Shown here piece by piece: positions 38,769 through 47,843 of a DNA stretch of 64,000 bases. Source of the DNA: DATCRE01 sp964235605 (GTDB taxonomy: Bacteria > Bacteroidota > Bacteroidia > Cytophagales > Cyclobacteriaceae); NCBI GenBank assembly GCA_964235605.1, contig CAXSCR010000014.1:14356-78355 (forward strand), read 5' to 3'. Each line of letters starts with the position of its first letter. Within the stretch, counting starts at the first letter, position 1. A program made the translations under genes and the position numbers. The notes beneath the pieces are model-generated. The model was not told the DNA's origin. It saw only the letters and a program-made list of their open reading frames with translations, and ran no database searches.

Positions 38769-39743
38769 ATGAAAAAAATTAAGGCAGGTATAATAGGAGG
38801 CGCTGGCTATACAGGTGGGGAAACTATTCGGTTGTTAATTAATCACCCACATGTTGAATTGACTTTTGTGCACAGCCGAAGCAATGCAGGTAATCCATTA
38901 TATGCAACACATGCTGATTTAATTGGTGATACTGACTTAAAATACACGGACACCATACAACAAGATGTAGATGTTATATTTCTTTGTCTGGGTCATGGTG
39001 AGAGTAAGAAGTTCTTACAGGATAATCCAATAAATGCTACTGTTAAAATAATTGATCTTAGTCAAGATTTCAGACTTGGTGAAACTGTTGGTGAAAGAAA
39101 GTTTATCTATGGACTGCCGGAGCTACAACGTGATGAAATAAAGAAAGCAAACAACGTTGCGAATCCAGGTTGTTTTGCTACCGCTATTCAACTTGGTTTA
39201 TTACCACTGGCTAAGGCGGGCATTTTAAATGAAGTTCACGCAACAGGTATAACCGGATCTACGGGTGCAGGCCAAAAACTGCAAGACACAACACATTTCA
39301 CGTGGCGTGCTAACAATATTTCTGCCTACAAAACATTGTCACATCAACATCTTAAAGAAATAGGACAAAGTATTAAACAGCTTCAGCCAACATTTAGCGA
39401 AGCTATAAACTTCGTGCCTTGGCGCGGAGATTTTGCACGTGGCATTTTTGTGAGCTCTGTTGTTAGCTGTCATCTTTCATTGGTAGAAGTTCAAAAATTG
39501 TATCATCAGTATTATAGCAATCATCCCTTCACAGTTGTATCAGATAAGGTAATCGATTTAAAGCAAGTTATCAATACCAATAAATGCCTTATTTCTCTAG
39601 AGAAAGAGGGAGATAAGCTAGTTGTACATACAGCAATTGATAACTTATTAAAAGGTGCCTCCGGCCAGGCTGTACAAAATATGAACTTGCTTTTTGGCTT
39701 CGATGAAACAGCCGGATTGAAATTAAAATCTATAGTTTTCTAG
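38769..39743 (+). CDS. argC: N-acyl-gamma-glutamyl-phosphate reductase
   Basis: 324 residues. Nucleotide-binding motif GGAGYTGGETIRLL, catalytic Cys in NPGCFATA, and the TGSTGAGQK loop identify ArgC. It reduces N-acetyl- (or N-succinyl-) glutamyl phosphate to the semialdehyde with NADPH. It is the type 1 length. Placed between argG and argD in the same direction, with 92 bases before it. Confidence 0.95.
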   Translation: MKKIKAGIIGGAGYTGGETIRLLINHPHVELTFVHSRSNAGNPLYATHADLIGDTDLKYTDTIQQDVDVIFLCLGHGESKKFLQDNPINATVKIIDLSQDFRLGETVGERKFIYGLPELQRDEIKKANNVANPGCFATAIQLGLLPLAKAGILNEVHATGITGSTGAGQKLQDTTHFTWRANNISAYKTLSHQHLKEIGQSIKQLQPTFSEAINFVPWRGDFARGIFVSSVVSCHLSLVEVQKLYHQYYSNHPFTVVSDKVIDLKQVINTNKCLISLEKEGDKLVVHTAIDNLLKGASGQAVQNMNLLFGFDETAGLKLKSIVF

Positions 39744-39889
39744 GTACAGTTATTTTAATAAATCGATATGAAAAAACTTTATAGTGAAGTAAGAAAATCC
39801 ATAGTTATAACCCGCATGTTTTCTTTAAATAGGTAAGGATATTTTGCTTATCATCTTTGATTTACCTTTTCACTTTTAATTTTTAAGAC

Positions 39890-41017
39890 ATGAAATTATT
39901 CGACGTATATCCTTTATTCAATATAACACCCGTTAAAGCACAAGGATCCTGGTTATGGGATGATAACGGTCAAAAGTATTTAGATCTCTATGGCGGCCAT
40001 GCGGTGATCTCTATTGGCCATTCGCATATACATTATGTAAACAAGCTAAGTGATCAACTAAGTAAAATAGCCTTCTATTCCAACAGTGTTCAAAATCCGA
40101 TACAGGAAAAACTAGCAGAGAAGCTTGGCCATATTTCTGGCTATCCTGGGTATCAACTTTTTCTTTGCAACTCAGGCGCAGAAGCCAATGAGAATGCTTT
40201 AAAAGTAGCCTCCTTTCTTACAGGCCGAAAAAAAGTTATCGCTTTCAAGAAGGCTTTTCATGGACGCACGTCGGGTGCAGTTGCGGCAACTGATAATCCG
40301 AAGATCGTAGCGCCTTTCAACGCTGGCCATGAAATAGTGTTTGTCCCAATGAATGATGAAGTTGCTTTCAACGAAGCGCTTGACAGTAAAGTAGCAGCAG
40401 TGATTATTGAGGGTATTCAAGGTGTCGGTGGCATTCAACTTCCGAATGATTCATTTTTGCAATTCATACAGAAGCGAAGTGAGGAGAATGGGTCTTTATT
40501 GATTCTTGATGAAATTCAATGCGGCTATGGTAGAACTGGTAAGTTCTTTGCCCATCAACATGCAGGGATTAAACCACACTTAATAACCATGGCGAAGGGA
40601 ATGGGTAATGGTTTTCCAATTGGAGGCGTGCTTATACATCCTGATATCAAGCCCTGGAGCGGAATGCTGGGAACAACTTTCGGTGGAAATTATCTTGCCA
40701 GTGTAGCAGCTCTTGCGGTTTTAGAAGTAATTGAAAAAGAAAACTTAATGCAAAATGCGGGGCACATTGGTGATTACATTATTGCTGCTGTTAAGAAGAT
40801 ATCGGGTGTTAAAGAAGTGCGTGGAAGAGGCTTGATGATTGGTATTGATTTACCAGAAGAACAAAAGGAGGTACGAAATGACTTGTTATTCAAGCATCAT
40901 ATATTTACAGGCGAAGCAAAGCCGAATACAATTCGTTTGTTACCATCATTAGGATTAAAAAAATCTGAAGCTGATTTATTTCTAGAAGCTTTCGCTAAAA
41001 CCTTGTCACCCTCATGA
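39890..41017 (+). CDS. argD: Acetylornithine / succinylornithine aminotransferase
   Basis: 375 residues, class III PLP aminotransferase. The segments SGAEANENALK, HGRTSGAVAATDNP, LILDEIQCGYGRTG and the PLP Lys in ITMAKGMGNGFPIGG are all present. It transaminates the acylglutamate semialdehyde to N-acylornithine using glutamate. The stop overlaps the start of the carbamoyltransferase gene by four bases (ATGA), so the consecutive enzymes are translationally coupled. Confidence 0.95.
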   Translation: MKLFDVYPLFNITPVKAQGSWLWDDNGQKYLDLYGGHAVISIGHSHIHYVNKLSDQLSKIAFYSNSVQNPIQEKLAEKLGHISGYPGYQLFLCNSGAEANENALKVASFLTGRKKVIAFKKAFHGRTSGAVAATDNPKIVAPFNAGHEIVFVPMNDEVAFNEALDSKVAAVIIEGIQGVGGIQLPNDSFLQFIQKRSEENGSLLILDEIQCGYGRTGKFFAHQHAGIKPHLITMAKGMGNGFPIGGVLIHPDIKPWSGMLGTTFGGNYLASVAALAVLEVIEKENLMQNAGHIGDYIIAAVKKISGVKEVRGRGLMIGIDLPEEQKEVRNDLLFKHHIFTGEAKPNTIRLLPSLGLKKSEADLFLEAFAKTLSPS

Positions 41018-41967
41018 AGCATTTCTTAACGGTTAACGACGTAAAAGATATTAATGGTTTAGCGGCACAAGCGCTGGCTTATAAGGCAGATCGATTTCAA
41101 CACAAACAACTCGGTCAAGGTAAGACCCTGGGGATGATATTTCTTAATCCAAGTATGCGTACGCGTATCAGTACGCAAATAGCAGCGCGTAATTTAGGTA
41201 TGGATGTTATTGTCTTTAATCTTGATAAAGAAGGATGGCAGTTGGAGTTTGCAGATGGTGCAATCATGAACGGTGATAAAGCGGAGCACGTAAAGGAAGC
41301 TGCTGCTGTACTTGGGCAATACGTTGATGTATTGGGTATAAGAACCTTTCCTGCCTTAGTTAATCGCCAGGATGATTATAGTGAACATGTTATTAATCAA
41401 TTTGTAAAGTATACCAAAAAGCCTATCCTTAGTTTAGAAAGTGCTACGGTGCATCCACTTCAAAGTTTTGCCGATATAGTCACCATCAAAGAAACTTTCA
41501 AGGAGAATAGAAAACCCAAAGTTGTAATGACATGGGCTCCACATGTTCGATCGCTACCTCAGGCAGTTCCTAATTCTTTTGCTGAGTGGGTGAATGCATG
41601 GGACGGTGCAGAGTTTGTGATTACACATCCGGAAGGGTATGAGTTAAATGAAAAGTTTTCAGGTAAGGCTAAAATCGAATACAATCAAGATAAGGCCCTG
41701 GAAAATGCGGATTATGTGTATGTCAAAAATTGGTCGTCTTACAAAGAGTACGGTAAAATTTTAAACAGTGACCCATCATGGATGGTGACAGGCAAAAAAA
41801 TTGAACGTACCAACAATGCCAAGGTTATGCACTGCTTGCCAGTAAGAAGAAACCTTGTTATCGCTGATGAAGTATTAGATGGTAATCAATCAATTGTAGT
41901 ACAGGAAGCAGGCAATCGTGTATGGGCAGCTCAGGCGGCATTGGCTGAATTACTTAAAAATAGCTAG
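41014..41967 (+). CDS. argF': N-acylornithine carbamoyltransferase (acetyl- or succinylornithine)
   Basis: 317 residues. Carbamoyl-phosphate motif SMRTRIS and ornithine-side motif HCLPVRR identify a transcarbamylase, and VMTWAPHVRSLPQAVPNSFAEW places it in the acetyl/succinylornithine branch found in Bacteroidota and Xanthomonas, not ordinary OTC. The specificity position, Glu92 in the Xanthomonas enzyme and Pro90 in Bacteroides fragilis, is Ala90 here (GDKAEH). It carbamoylates N-acylornithine to N-acylcitrulline, which ArgE then deacylates. From knowledge of the switch mutants, a small residue favours the succinyl substrate. Confidence 0.92.
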   Translation: MKHFLTVNDVKDINGLAAQALAYKADRFQHKQLGQGKTLGMIFLNPSMRTRISTQIAARNLGMDVIVFNLDKEGWQLEFADGAIMNGDKAEHVKEAAAVLGQYVDVLGIRTFPALVNRQDDYSEHVINQFVKYTKKPILSLESATVHPLQSFADIVTIKETFKENRKPKVVMTWAPHVRSLPQAVPNSFAEWVNAWDGAEFVITHPEGYELNEKFSGKAKIEYNQDKALENADYVYVKNWSSYKEYGKILNSDPSWMVTGKKIERTNNAKVMHCLPVRRNLVIADEVLDGNQSIVVQEAGNRVWAAQAALAELLKNS

Positions 41968-41979
41968 GCCGGTTTAGGT

Positions 41980-42774
41980 ATGAATATGGAAAAACTTTTC
42001 ATTATAAAGATTGGCGGAAATGTACTTGATAATCCTACTGCATTAAGCAGTTTTTTAAAAGACTTCGCCAAGATTAAAGAACCAAAAATATTGATACATG
42101 GCGGCGGTAAGATTGCTACTAAAATTGGTGATCAACTCGGCATCAAATCAAATTATGTTAATGGCAGAAGAATAACTGATGCTGCAACACTTGATGTTGT
42201 AACCATGGTTTATGGCGGATTGGTAAACAAGCAACTTGTTGCATCCATGCAAATCCATCAATGTAATGCTATGGGATTTACGGGCGCAGATGGAAATTTA
42301 ATCAAAGCCATTAAGCGTCCGGTTAAAGATATCGATTATGGTTTTGTAGGCGATGTGAAACCAGAAGGCGTAAATGTTGAATTGCTCTCTTTGTTACTAA
42401 AAAACAATGTTGTGCCTGTATTTGCTCCTTTAACACATAGTGAAGGGATGATTCTAAATACCAATGCAGATACAATCGCTTCTGTATTATCGATTGCATT
42501 AAGTAAAAATTTTAATGTTCGTCTTATATTTTGCTTTGAAAAGAAAGGTGTGTTGCGAGATGTGAATGATAATACCTCTGTAATTCGTCACTTACCCAAA
42601 AAGATATATGATGACTTATTAAACAAACAAGTTTTTGCTGATGGTATTCTTCCGAAATTGGAGAACGCTTATTCAGCGATACATGCAGGAGTAAAGGAAG
42701 TGTTAATTGGTGAAGCCAGTGATTTACTTGTGAATACAGGAGTAGAAACCGAGGGTACATTGATTACTGCTTAA
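41980..42774 (+). CDS. argB: Acylglutamate kinase
   Basis: 264 residues, amino-acid kinase fold: KIGGNVLD at the N-terminus, LIHGGGK, GFTGADGN and a late NTNADTIAS nucleotide motif. It phosphorylates N-acylglutamate. The N-terminal helix associated with arginine feedback in some kinases is absent, so regulation may be at transcription. It follows argF' by 12 bases; ATG at 41980 and a second at 41986 are both possible starts. Confidence 0.94.
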   Translation: MNMEKLFIIKIGGNVLDNPTALSSFLKDFAKIKEPKILIHGGGKIATKIGDQLGIKSNYVNGRRITDAATLDVVTMVYGGLVNKQLVASMQIHQCNAMGFTGADGNLIKAIKRPVKDIDYGFVGDVKPEGVNVELLSLLLKNNVVPVFAPLTHSEGMILNTNADTIASVLSIALSKNFNVRLIFCFEKKGVLRDVNDNTSVIRHLPKKIYDDLLNKQVFADGILPKLENAYSAIHAGVKEVLIGEASDLLVNTGVETEGTLITA

Positions 42775-42830
42775 CCAAGACTTAGCTTTTAATGCCAGTT
42801 GTCTTAACTTAAAATCTGTAGCTTGCCATC

Positions 42831-43892
42831 ATGATGGATAATCTATATCAAGATTCTTTGAATCTTCTTGAACGTCTTATCACCATACCATCTTTTAGCA
42901 AGGAAGAAGATCGTACGGCTGCTGTTATTGAAGATTTTTTTCAGTCTCATAACATATCGCCAAATAGAAGTGGTAATAATATTTGGGTAAGAAATCGTAA
43001 TTACAATGATCGCCTTCCTACCATACTACTAAATTCTCATCATGATACGGTTCGTCCAAATACAGGTTACACACGTGATCCATTTAAAGCGGAGGTTATA
43101 GATGGTAAATTATTTGGCTTAGGTAGCAATGATGCCGGCGGCCCACTTGTTTCGCTTATTGCTACTTTCTTAAATTATTACGAACGAAAAGATTTAAAAT
43201 ACAATCTTGTTTTAGCGGCTACTGCCGAAGAAGAAATTTCAGGTACAGGGGGTATTGAAAGTATATGGCAGACTTTAAGCCCAATAGATTTTGCCATAGT
43301 AGGGGAGCCAACACTTTGTGAAATGGCTGTTGCCGAAAAGGGCTTAATGGTATTAGATTGTGTTGCTAAAGGGAAATCAGGGCATGCCGCGCGTGAAGAA
43401 GGAGTAAACGCAATTTATGAAGCGCTTCAAGATATTGAATGGATAAAGAATTTTGAATTTGAAAAAGTTTCACCCGCACTTGGCAAGGTAAAAATGACTG
43501 TGACAGTTATTAATGCTGGTCGTCAACATAATGTTGTCCCTGCCGATTGTGAATATACCATTGATGTACGGGTTACCGATATGTATACTTTAGAAGAAGT
43601 TCTTGATATAATAAAGAAGAATGTGAAGAGTAGCGTTAAGCCACGTTCTTTGCGTATGCGATCTTCAGGAATAGCCCAAGATCATCCATTAATTCTTTCT
43701 TCTAAAAAGCTTGGCTTGCGTGCGTACGGCTCCCCAACAACATCTGATCAAGCATTAATACCTGTCCCGTCTGTTAAGATAGGCCCAGGTGATTCTGCCC
43801 GTTCACATTCAGCTGATGAATTTATTTATGTAGATGAGATTAAGAAAGGTATTGAAACTTATATTAAGTTGTTGGATAATGTGATATTGTAG
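42831..43892 (+). CDS. argE: N-acylornithine/acylcitrulline deacylase, M20 family
   Basis: 353 residues. M20 metallopeptidase with metal-binding HHDTV, GSNDAGG and AATAEEEISGTGG, and a dimerisation domain in the middle (about 175-290). In this cluster it must remove the acyl group from N-acylcitrulline to release citrulline for ArgG. The length suits the ArgE/DapE group. It is followed by a strong inverted repeat before argH. Confidence 0.9.
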   Translation: MMDNLYQDSLNLLERLITIPSFSKEEDRTAAVIEDFFQSHNISPNRSGNNIWVRNRNYNDRLPTILLNSHHDTVRPNTGYTRDPFKAEVIDGKLFGLGSNDAGGPLVSLIATFLNYYERKDLKYNLVLAATAEEEISGTGGIESIWQTLSPIDFAIVGEPTLCEMAVAEKGLMVLDCVAKGKSGHAAREEGVNAIYEALQDIEWIKNFEFEKVSPALGKVKMTVTVINAGRQHNVVPADCEYTIDVRVTDMYTLEEVLDIIKKNVKSSVKPRSLRMRSSGIAQDHPLILSSKKLGLRAYGSPTTSDQALIPVPSVKIGPGDSARSHSADEFIYVDEIKKGIETYIKLLDNVIL

Positions 43893-43903
43893 GTACGAGG
43901 TAC

Positions 43904-43943
43904 GAATGACGAAGTACGAGGATCACTTCGTACTTCGTCGTTC
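43904..43943. repeat. Intercistronic inverted repeat between argE and argH
   Basis: GAATGACGAAGTACGA pairs with TCGTACTTCGTCGTTC, 16 bp with one G-T pair, around an eight-base loop. It is built from repeats of a tacga(g/a) word that begin at the argE stop. It may stabilise or terminate the argE transcript. Confidence 0.75.
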
Positions 43944-43991
43944 ATATCTCGTACTTTAATTTAAGTAGTAAGAATTTAATAACGCGTATAT

Positions 43992-45344
43992 ATGAAGCTC
44001 TGGCAAAAGGATAAGGCATCGCTGCAGGAAGTAGAGAAATTTACCATTGGTAAAGATCAGGAAATGGATATGTTCCTTGCTCGATTTGATGTGCTGGGAT
44101 CATTGGCTCATATACGCATGTTAGAGTCTATTGGCTTGCTTAAGCGCGAAGAACTTGATGTGCTGATCACGGAATTACAAAGTATTTATAAACGAATTGA
44201 GATTGGTGAGTTTAAAGTAGAAGATGGGGTAGAGGATATTCATTCACAAGTTGAACAAGAGTTGACTAAAAAGCTTGGTGATATCGGGAAGAAAATTCAT
44301 AGTGGACGCTCACGTAATGATCAAGTATTAGTCGATGTAAAACTTTACTTACGCTATGAGATTCAGCAGGTCGTTACTGAGGTAAAAAACTTGTTTGATC
44401 TTTTACTGCAACAGAGCGATAGGTTTAAAGAACATCTTTTACCAGGATATACACACCTACAGCTTGCCATGCCTTCATCGTTTGGTTTGTGGTTTGGTGC
44501 GTATGCAGAAAGTTTGGTTGACGATGTCAACACACTACAGGCCGCTTACAAAGTAGTTAATAAAAACCCGTTAGGCTCGGCAGCCGGATATGGATCATCA
44601 TTTCCGTTAAACCGCACTATGACTACTGAGCTTTTAGGTTTCGGTGAATTGAATTACAATGTGGTATATGCACAAATGGGCCGCGGTAAAACGGAACGCA
44701 TTGTAGCTAGTGCATTATCAAATGTTGCTGGTACAATAGGTAAACTTTCAATGGATGCGTGTCTATTTCTAAATCAGAACTTTGGTTTTATGAGTTTCCC
44801 GGAAGAGCTTACTACAGGGTCTAGTATTATGCCACACAAGAAAAATCCTGATGTATTTGAGTTAGTAAGAGCGCGTTGCAATCAATTGATAGCACTGCCA
44901 AATGACATTGGTATGCTAATCGCGAATCTTCCATCTGGCTATCATCGCGATTTGCAGTTATTAAAAGAGATTTTGTTTCCTGCCATTCAAAATCTTAAAG
45001 AATGTTTACGCATGATACAACTTATGCTTTCACAGGTATCTGTTAAAGAAGGCATTCTCAATGATGATAAATATAAGTTTTTATTTAGTGTTGAAGAGGT
45101 AAATAAGCTCGTGCTTTCTGGCATGCCTTTCCGTGATGCTTATAAAAAAATAGGACTTGATATAGAAAAAGGGGAGTACAATCCAGGTACGACCGTTAAT
45201 CATACCCATGAGGGTAGCATTGGAAATCTATGCCATGTTGAGATTAACGCCATGATGGCAAATGCTATAGCGTATTTTGAATTTGAAAAAGTAGAGCAGG
45301 CATTTCAGAAGCTTTTGGGTCGGTCGTTGTTGGTTAATAGTTAA
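43992..45344 (+). CDS. argH: Argininosuccinate lyase
   Basis: 450 residues of the fumarase/aspartase superfamily. The signature GSSIMPHKKNPD is complete, with the substrate-binding HSGRSRNDQ segment near residue 105. It splits argininosuccinate into arginine and fumarate, completing the pathway in this cluster. The last codons and stop run into repeated gttaat words, related to the tandem repeat that follows. Confidence 0.95.
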   Translation: MKLWQKDKASLQEVEKFTIGKDQEMDMFLARFDVLGSLAHIRMLESIGLLKREELDVLITELQSIYKRIEIGEFKVEDGVEDIHSQVEQELTKKLGDIGKKIHSGRSRNDQVLVDVKLYLRYEIQQVVTEVKNLFDLLLQQSDRFKEHLLPGYTHLQLAMPSSFGLWFGAYAESLVDDVNTLQAAYKVVNKNPLGSAAGYGSSFPLNRTMTTELLGFGELNYNVVYAQMGRGKTERIVASALSNVAGTIGKLSMDACLFLNQNFGFMSFPEELTTGSSIMPHKKNPDVFELVRARCNQLIALPNDIGMLIANLPSGYHRDLQLLKEILFPAIQNLKECLRMIQLMLSQVSVKEGILNDDKYKFLFSVEEVNKLVLSGMPFRDAYKKIGLDIEKGEYNPGTTVNHTHEGSIGNLCHVEINAMMANAIAYFEFEKVEQAFQKLLGRSLLVNS

Positions 45345-45394
45345 TAGTTAATCCCAGTTCATGGTTAGGACAATTCTCTTAAGTTATGACGATT

Positions 45395-45450
45395 AACAAT
45401 TAACTGATAACAATTAACTGATAACAATTAACTGATAACAATTAACTGAT
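45395..45450. repeat. Tandem 14-bp repeat, four copies
   Basis: AACAATTAACTGAT is repeated exactly at 45395, 45409, 45423 and 45437, with a degenerate fifth copy after it. The copies contain the palindrome CAATTAAC-like core and lie directly before the M48 protease gene. Confidence 0.9.
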
Positions 45451-45463
45451 AACTATTAATATC

Positions 45464-46705
45464 ATGAACACACCTGAAACGATACTTATTATCATTTTAA
45501 TAATAGTGAGTATTAGCTATGTATTTGATCAATTTCTGGATTATTTAAATTTAAAATCACAACGTACCGATTTGCCAGATGATATAGCTGCTTTTTATGA
45601 TCGGGAAAAGTATTTGAAATCATTAGCTTATCATAAAGAGCTGGCGAAGTTTTCATTTTTTACATCTGCGTTCAGCTTTGTATTATCTCTTACTATGCTT
45701 TTGCTTGGTGGATTTGGCTGGTTAGATCAATTGTTAAGAGGATACATTGAGAATGAAATTATCTTGGCCTTAGCATTCTTTGGTGTATTAATGATTGCTT
45801 CAGATATATTGACTATCCCATTTCAATGGTATTCCACTTTTGTTATCGAAGAAAAGTATGGCTTCAATAAGACAACAGTTAAAACTTTTGTATTCGATAA
45901 AATTAAAGGCTACGTATTATCTGCTGTGATAGGCGGGTTATTAATTTCCATTTTGATTTATCTCATTCAATATATCGGACCAAATTTCTGGATATGGTTT
46001 GCTTTGATAGCAGCAGCTTTCATTCTGTTGGTTAACATGTTTTATACGTCTCTCATTTTACCTTTGTTTAACAAGCTAACGCCTTTACAGGATGGCGAAC
46101 TAAAAACTGCCATTGAATCATTTTCCAATAAAGTGGATTTCCCTTTAGATAATATTTTTGTTATCGATGGATCGAAAAGATCAAAGAAGGCCAATGCTTT
46201 CTTTTCAGGGATTGGCAAAAAGAAAAAGATTGTTCTCTATGATACTTTAATTACAAATCATACAATCGAAGAATTAGTAGCCGTATTAGCGCATGAGGTT
46301 GGACACTTTAAAAAGAAGCATATCATATGGGGTTATATCCTTTCTGTAATTCAAGTTGTGTTTACACTTTATGTTCTTTCCTTAATGGTGTTTAATGAAA
46401 ACGTATCGTATGCATTAGGTGCCGAGCACTTAGGCATACATTTAAATCTAATTGCGTTTGGTATTCTATTCTCTCCCATATCTGCTATAACAGGACTTCT
46501 CATGAAGATGTACAGCCGCAAGAACGAGTTCGAAGCTGATGCATACGCAAGAGAGACATATAATGTTAAAGCCATGACAAGCGCTTTAAAAAGACTATCC
46601 GTGGATAGTTTAAGTGATCTATACCCGCATCCAGTATATGTGTTCTTTCACTATTCTCATCCACCACTATTAACGCGTCTTGCAGCATTGAATAAAGGTG
46701 TTTAG
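45464..46705 (+). CDS. M48 family CAAX-protease-like membrane metallopeptidase
   Basis: 413 residues with several membrane helices (about 5-25, 65-90, 100-125, 155-175, 180-205, then 290-310 and 330-350) and zinc motif HEVGHFKKKH near 277, with the third ligand in RKNEFEADAYA. This is the Ste24/CAAX prenyl protease 1 type. In bacteria, without prenylated CAAX proteins, such enzymes are thought to act in membrane protein quality control. A run of 14-bp repeats sits in front of the start codon. Confidence 0.9.
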   Translation: MNTPETILIIILIIVSISYVFDQFLDYLNLKSQRTDLPDDIAAFYDREKYLKSLAYHKELAKFSFFTSAFSFVLSLTMLLLGGFGWLDQLLRGYIENEIILALAFFGVLMIASDILTIPFQWYSTFVIEEKYGFNKTTVKTFVFDKIKGYVLSAVIGGLLISILIYLIQYIGPNFWIWFALIAAAFILLVNMFYTSLILPLFNKLTPLQDGELKTAIESFSNKVDFPLDNIFVIDGSKRSKKANAFFSGIGKKKKIVLYDTLITNHTIEELVAVLAHEVGHFKKKHIIWGYILSVIQVVFTLYVLSLMVFNENVSYALGAEHLGIHLNLIAFGILFSPISAITGLLMKMYSRKNEFEADAYARETYNVKAMTSALKRLSVDSLSDLYPHPVYVFFHYSHPPLLTRLAALNKGV

Positions 46706-46784
46706 TATCTGATGGATGTTAGTTGGTTGATTATTCCAATGAAAACCTGTGTGTGAGTCCGTCGACTGTAATCGGTAAATAATA

Positions 46785-47042
46785 GTGTACCAAAAATGGC
46801 AACTAGGATTGTACCAAAAATGGCAACAAGAGTGTACCAGTAAAACGGACATTTGTGGGTTTATAAAACTCACAAAAAATGAATGTACACTTAGCCAAAT
46901 TTATGACCTATTACGAAATTCACCGCCTTCACCGAGAGGATCTTTCGGTTAGAAAAATCAGCAATCATTTGGGGCTTCACCGCAATACAATCCGGAGTAT
47001 CTTTCTATGTCGGAAGCTGACTATGAAGCTTAATCCATCCTA
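46785..47042 (+). mobile_element. IS21-family end and istA remnant
   Basis: Repeats of TGTACCAAAAATGGCAAC (46786 and again 17 bases later, then a shorter TGTACCAG) form the multiple terminal repeats of an IS21-type left end. They are followed by the first part of istA. Nothing of the remaining transposase, istB or right end is present. Confidence 0.75.
46879..47042 (+). pseudogene. 5' fragment of istA transposase
   Basis: From ATG 46879 the sequence translates to an N-terminal istA domain (KFMTYYEIHRLHRE, then SVRKISNHLGLHRNTIR). After that a frameshift is needed to continue as YLSMSEADYEA before a stop. The helix-turn-helix of IS21 transposase is recognisable. The remaining 90 percent of the gene is gone, so it is not functional. 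Confidence 0.8.
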
Positions 47043-47064
47043 GTCAAACTCAAGTATCAGAACC

Positions 47065-47103
47065 ATAAAAAAGCCGTCCTGATTTTCATCAAGACGGCTT
47101 TGA
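47065..47103 (-). terminator. Terminator of the rpsF-rpsR-rplI operon
   Basis: Read leftward, AAGCCGTCTTGAT pairs with ATCAGGACGGCTT and is followed by TTTTTTATGG. It lies 19 bases after the rplI stop. Confidence 0.85.
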
Positions 47104-47121
47104 TAATTATTTAATTTCTGA

Positions 47122-47565
47122 TTACTCAGCTACAACTTTTACAGTAATCTCATGCTTAACTTCTTTATGAAGATCAAGTATGGCTTTATAAGTACCTAAT
47201 TGCTTAGGAGCTTCTTTAAGAATTACTTTCTTTCTATCGATATCGAAACCTTTAGCTTTCAATACATCAGCGATTTGCAATGCAGTAACTGCACCGAAAA
47301 TTTTACCGCTTTCACCAGCCTTTGTTCCAACTTCAATAGTAAGTTCACCAACCTTAGCTGCAATAGCTTCAGCATCTTGCTTTAACTTAGCAGCCTTGTG
47401 TGCTACCTGGCGTATTAACTCATTTGTTAATCGCTTGTTTGAATCAGTTGCAAGGAGGGCGAAACCATTTGGAATTAGGTAATTGTTACCGTATCCAGCC
47501 TTTACTTTAATAGTATCGTGTTTATAGCCAAGTCCTTGTACGTCTTGCTTTAATATTACTTCCAT
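47122..47565 (-). CDS. rplI: 50S ribosomal protein bL9
   Basis: 147 residues. N-terminal MEVILKQDVQGLGYKHDTIKVKAGYGNNYLIP-NG is the classic L9 domain, joined by a long helix to the C-terminal domain. It binds 23S rRNA near the L1 stalk. Last gene of the conserved rpsF-rpsR-rplI operon, 26 bases after rpsR. Confidence 0.97.
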   Translation of the reverse strand: MEVILKQDVQGLGYKHDTIKVKAGYGNNYLIPNGFALLATDSNKRLTNELIRQVAHKAAKLKQDAEAIAAKVGELTIEVGTKAGESGKIFGAVTALQIADVLKAKGFDIDRKKVILKEAPKQLGTYKAILDLHKEVKHEITVKVVAE

Positions 47566-47591
47566 GTTCGTTTTGCTTTAAAGATTAACGA

Positions 47592-47843
47592 TTATTTCAG
47601 TGAGTCACCAACGTACGGAAGAACTGCGATGTGGCGAGCACGCTTCACAGCTTGCGCTACTTTCTTTTGGAACTTCAAACTGGTGCCAGTAAGTCTTCTA
47701 GGAAGGATCTTACCTTGCTCATTTATAAACTTAAGCAAGAAATCAGGATCTTTGTAATCGATATACTTGATACCATTTTTCTTGAAGCGGCAGTACTTTG
47801 GTTTAATTTCTGCGCGCTTGATGGGTTCGTTCATTAAGGTCAT
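47592..47843 (-). CDS. rpsR: 30S ribosomal protein bS18
   Basis: 83 residues, with KYCRFKKNGIKYIDYKDP-DFLLKFI and RRLTGTSLKFQKKVAQAVKRARHIALLP-type C-terminus. It pairs with bS6 on the ribosome platform. The start overlaps the rpsF stop by four bases. Confidence 0.97.
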   Translation of the reverse strand: MTLMNEPIKRAEIKPKYCRFKKNGIKYIDYKDPDFLLKFINEQGKILPRRLTGTSLKFQKKVAQAVKRARHIAVLPYVGDSLK

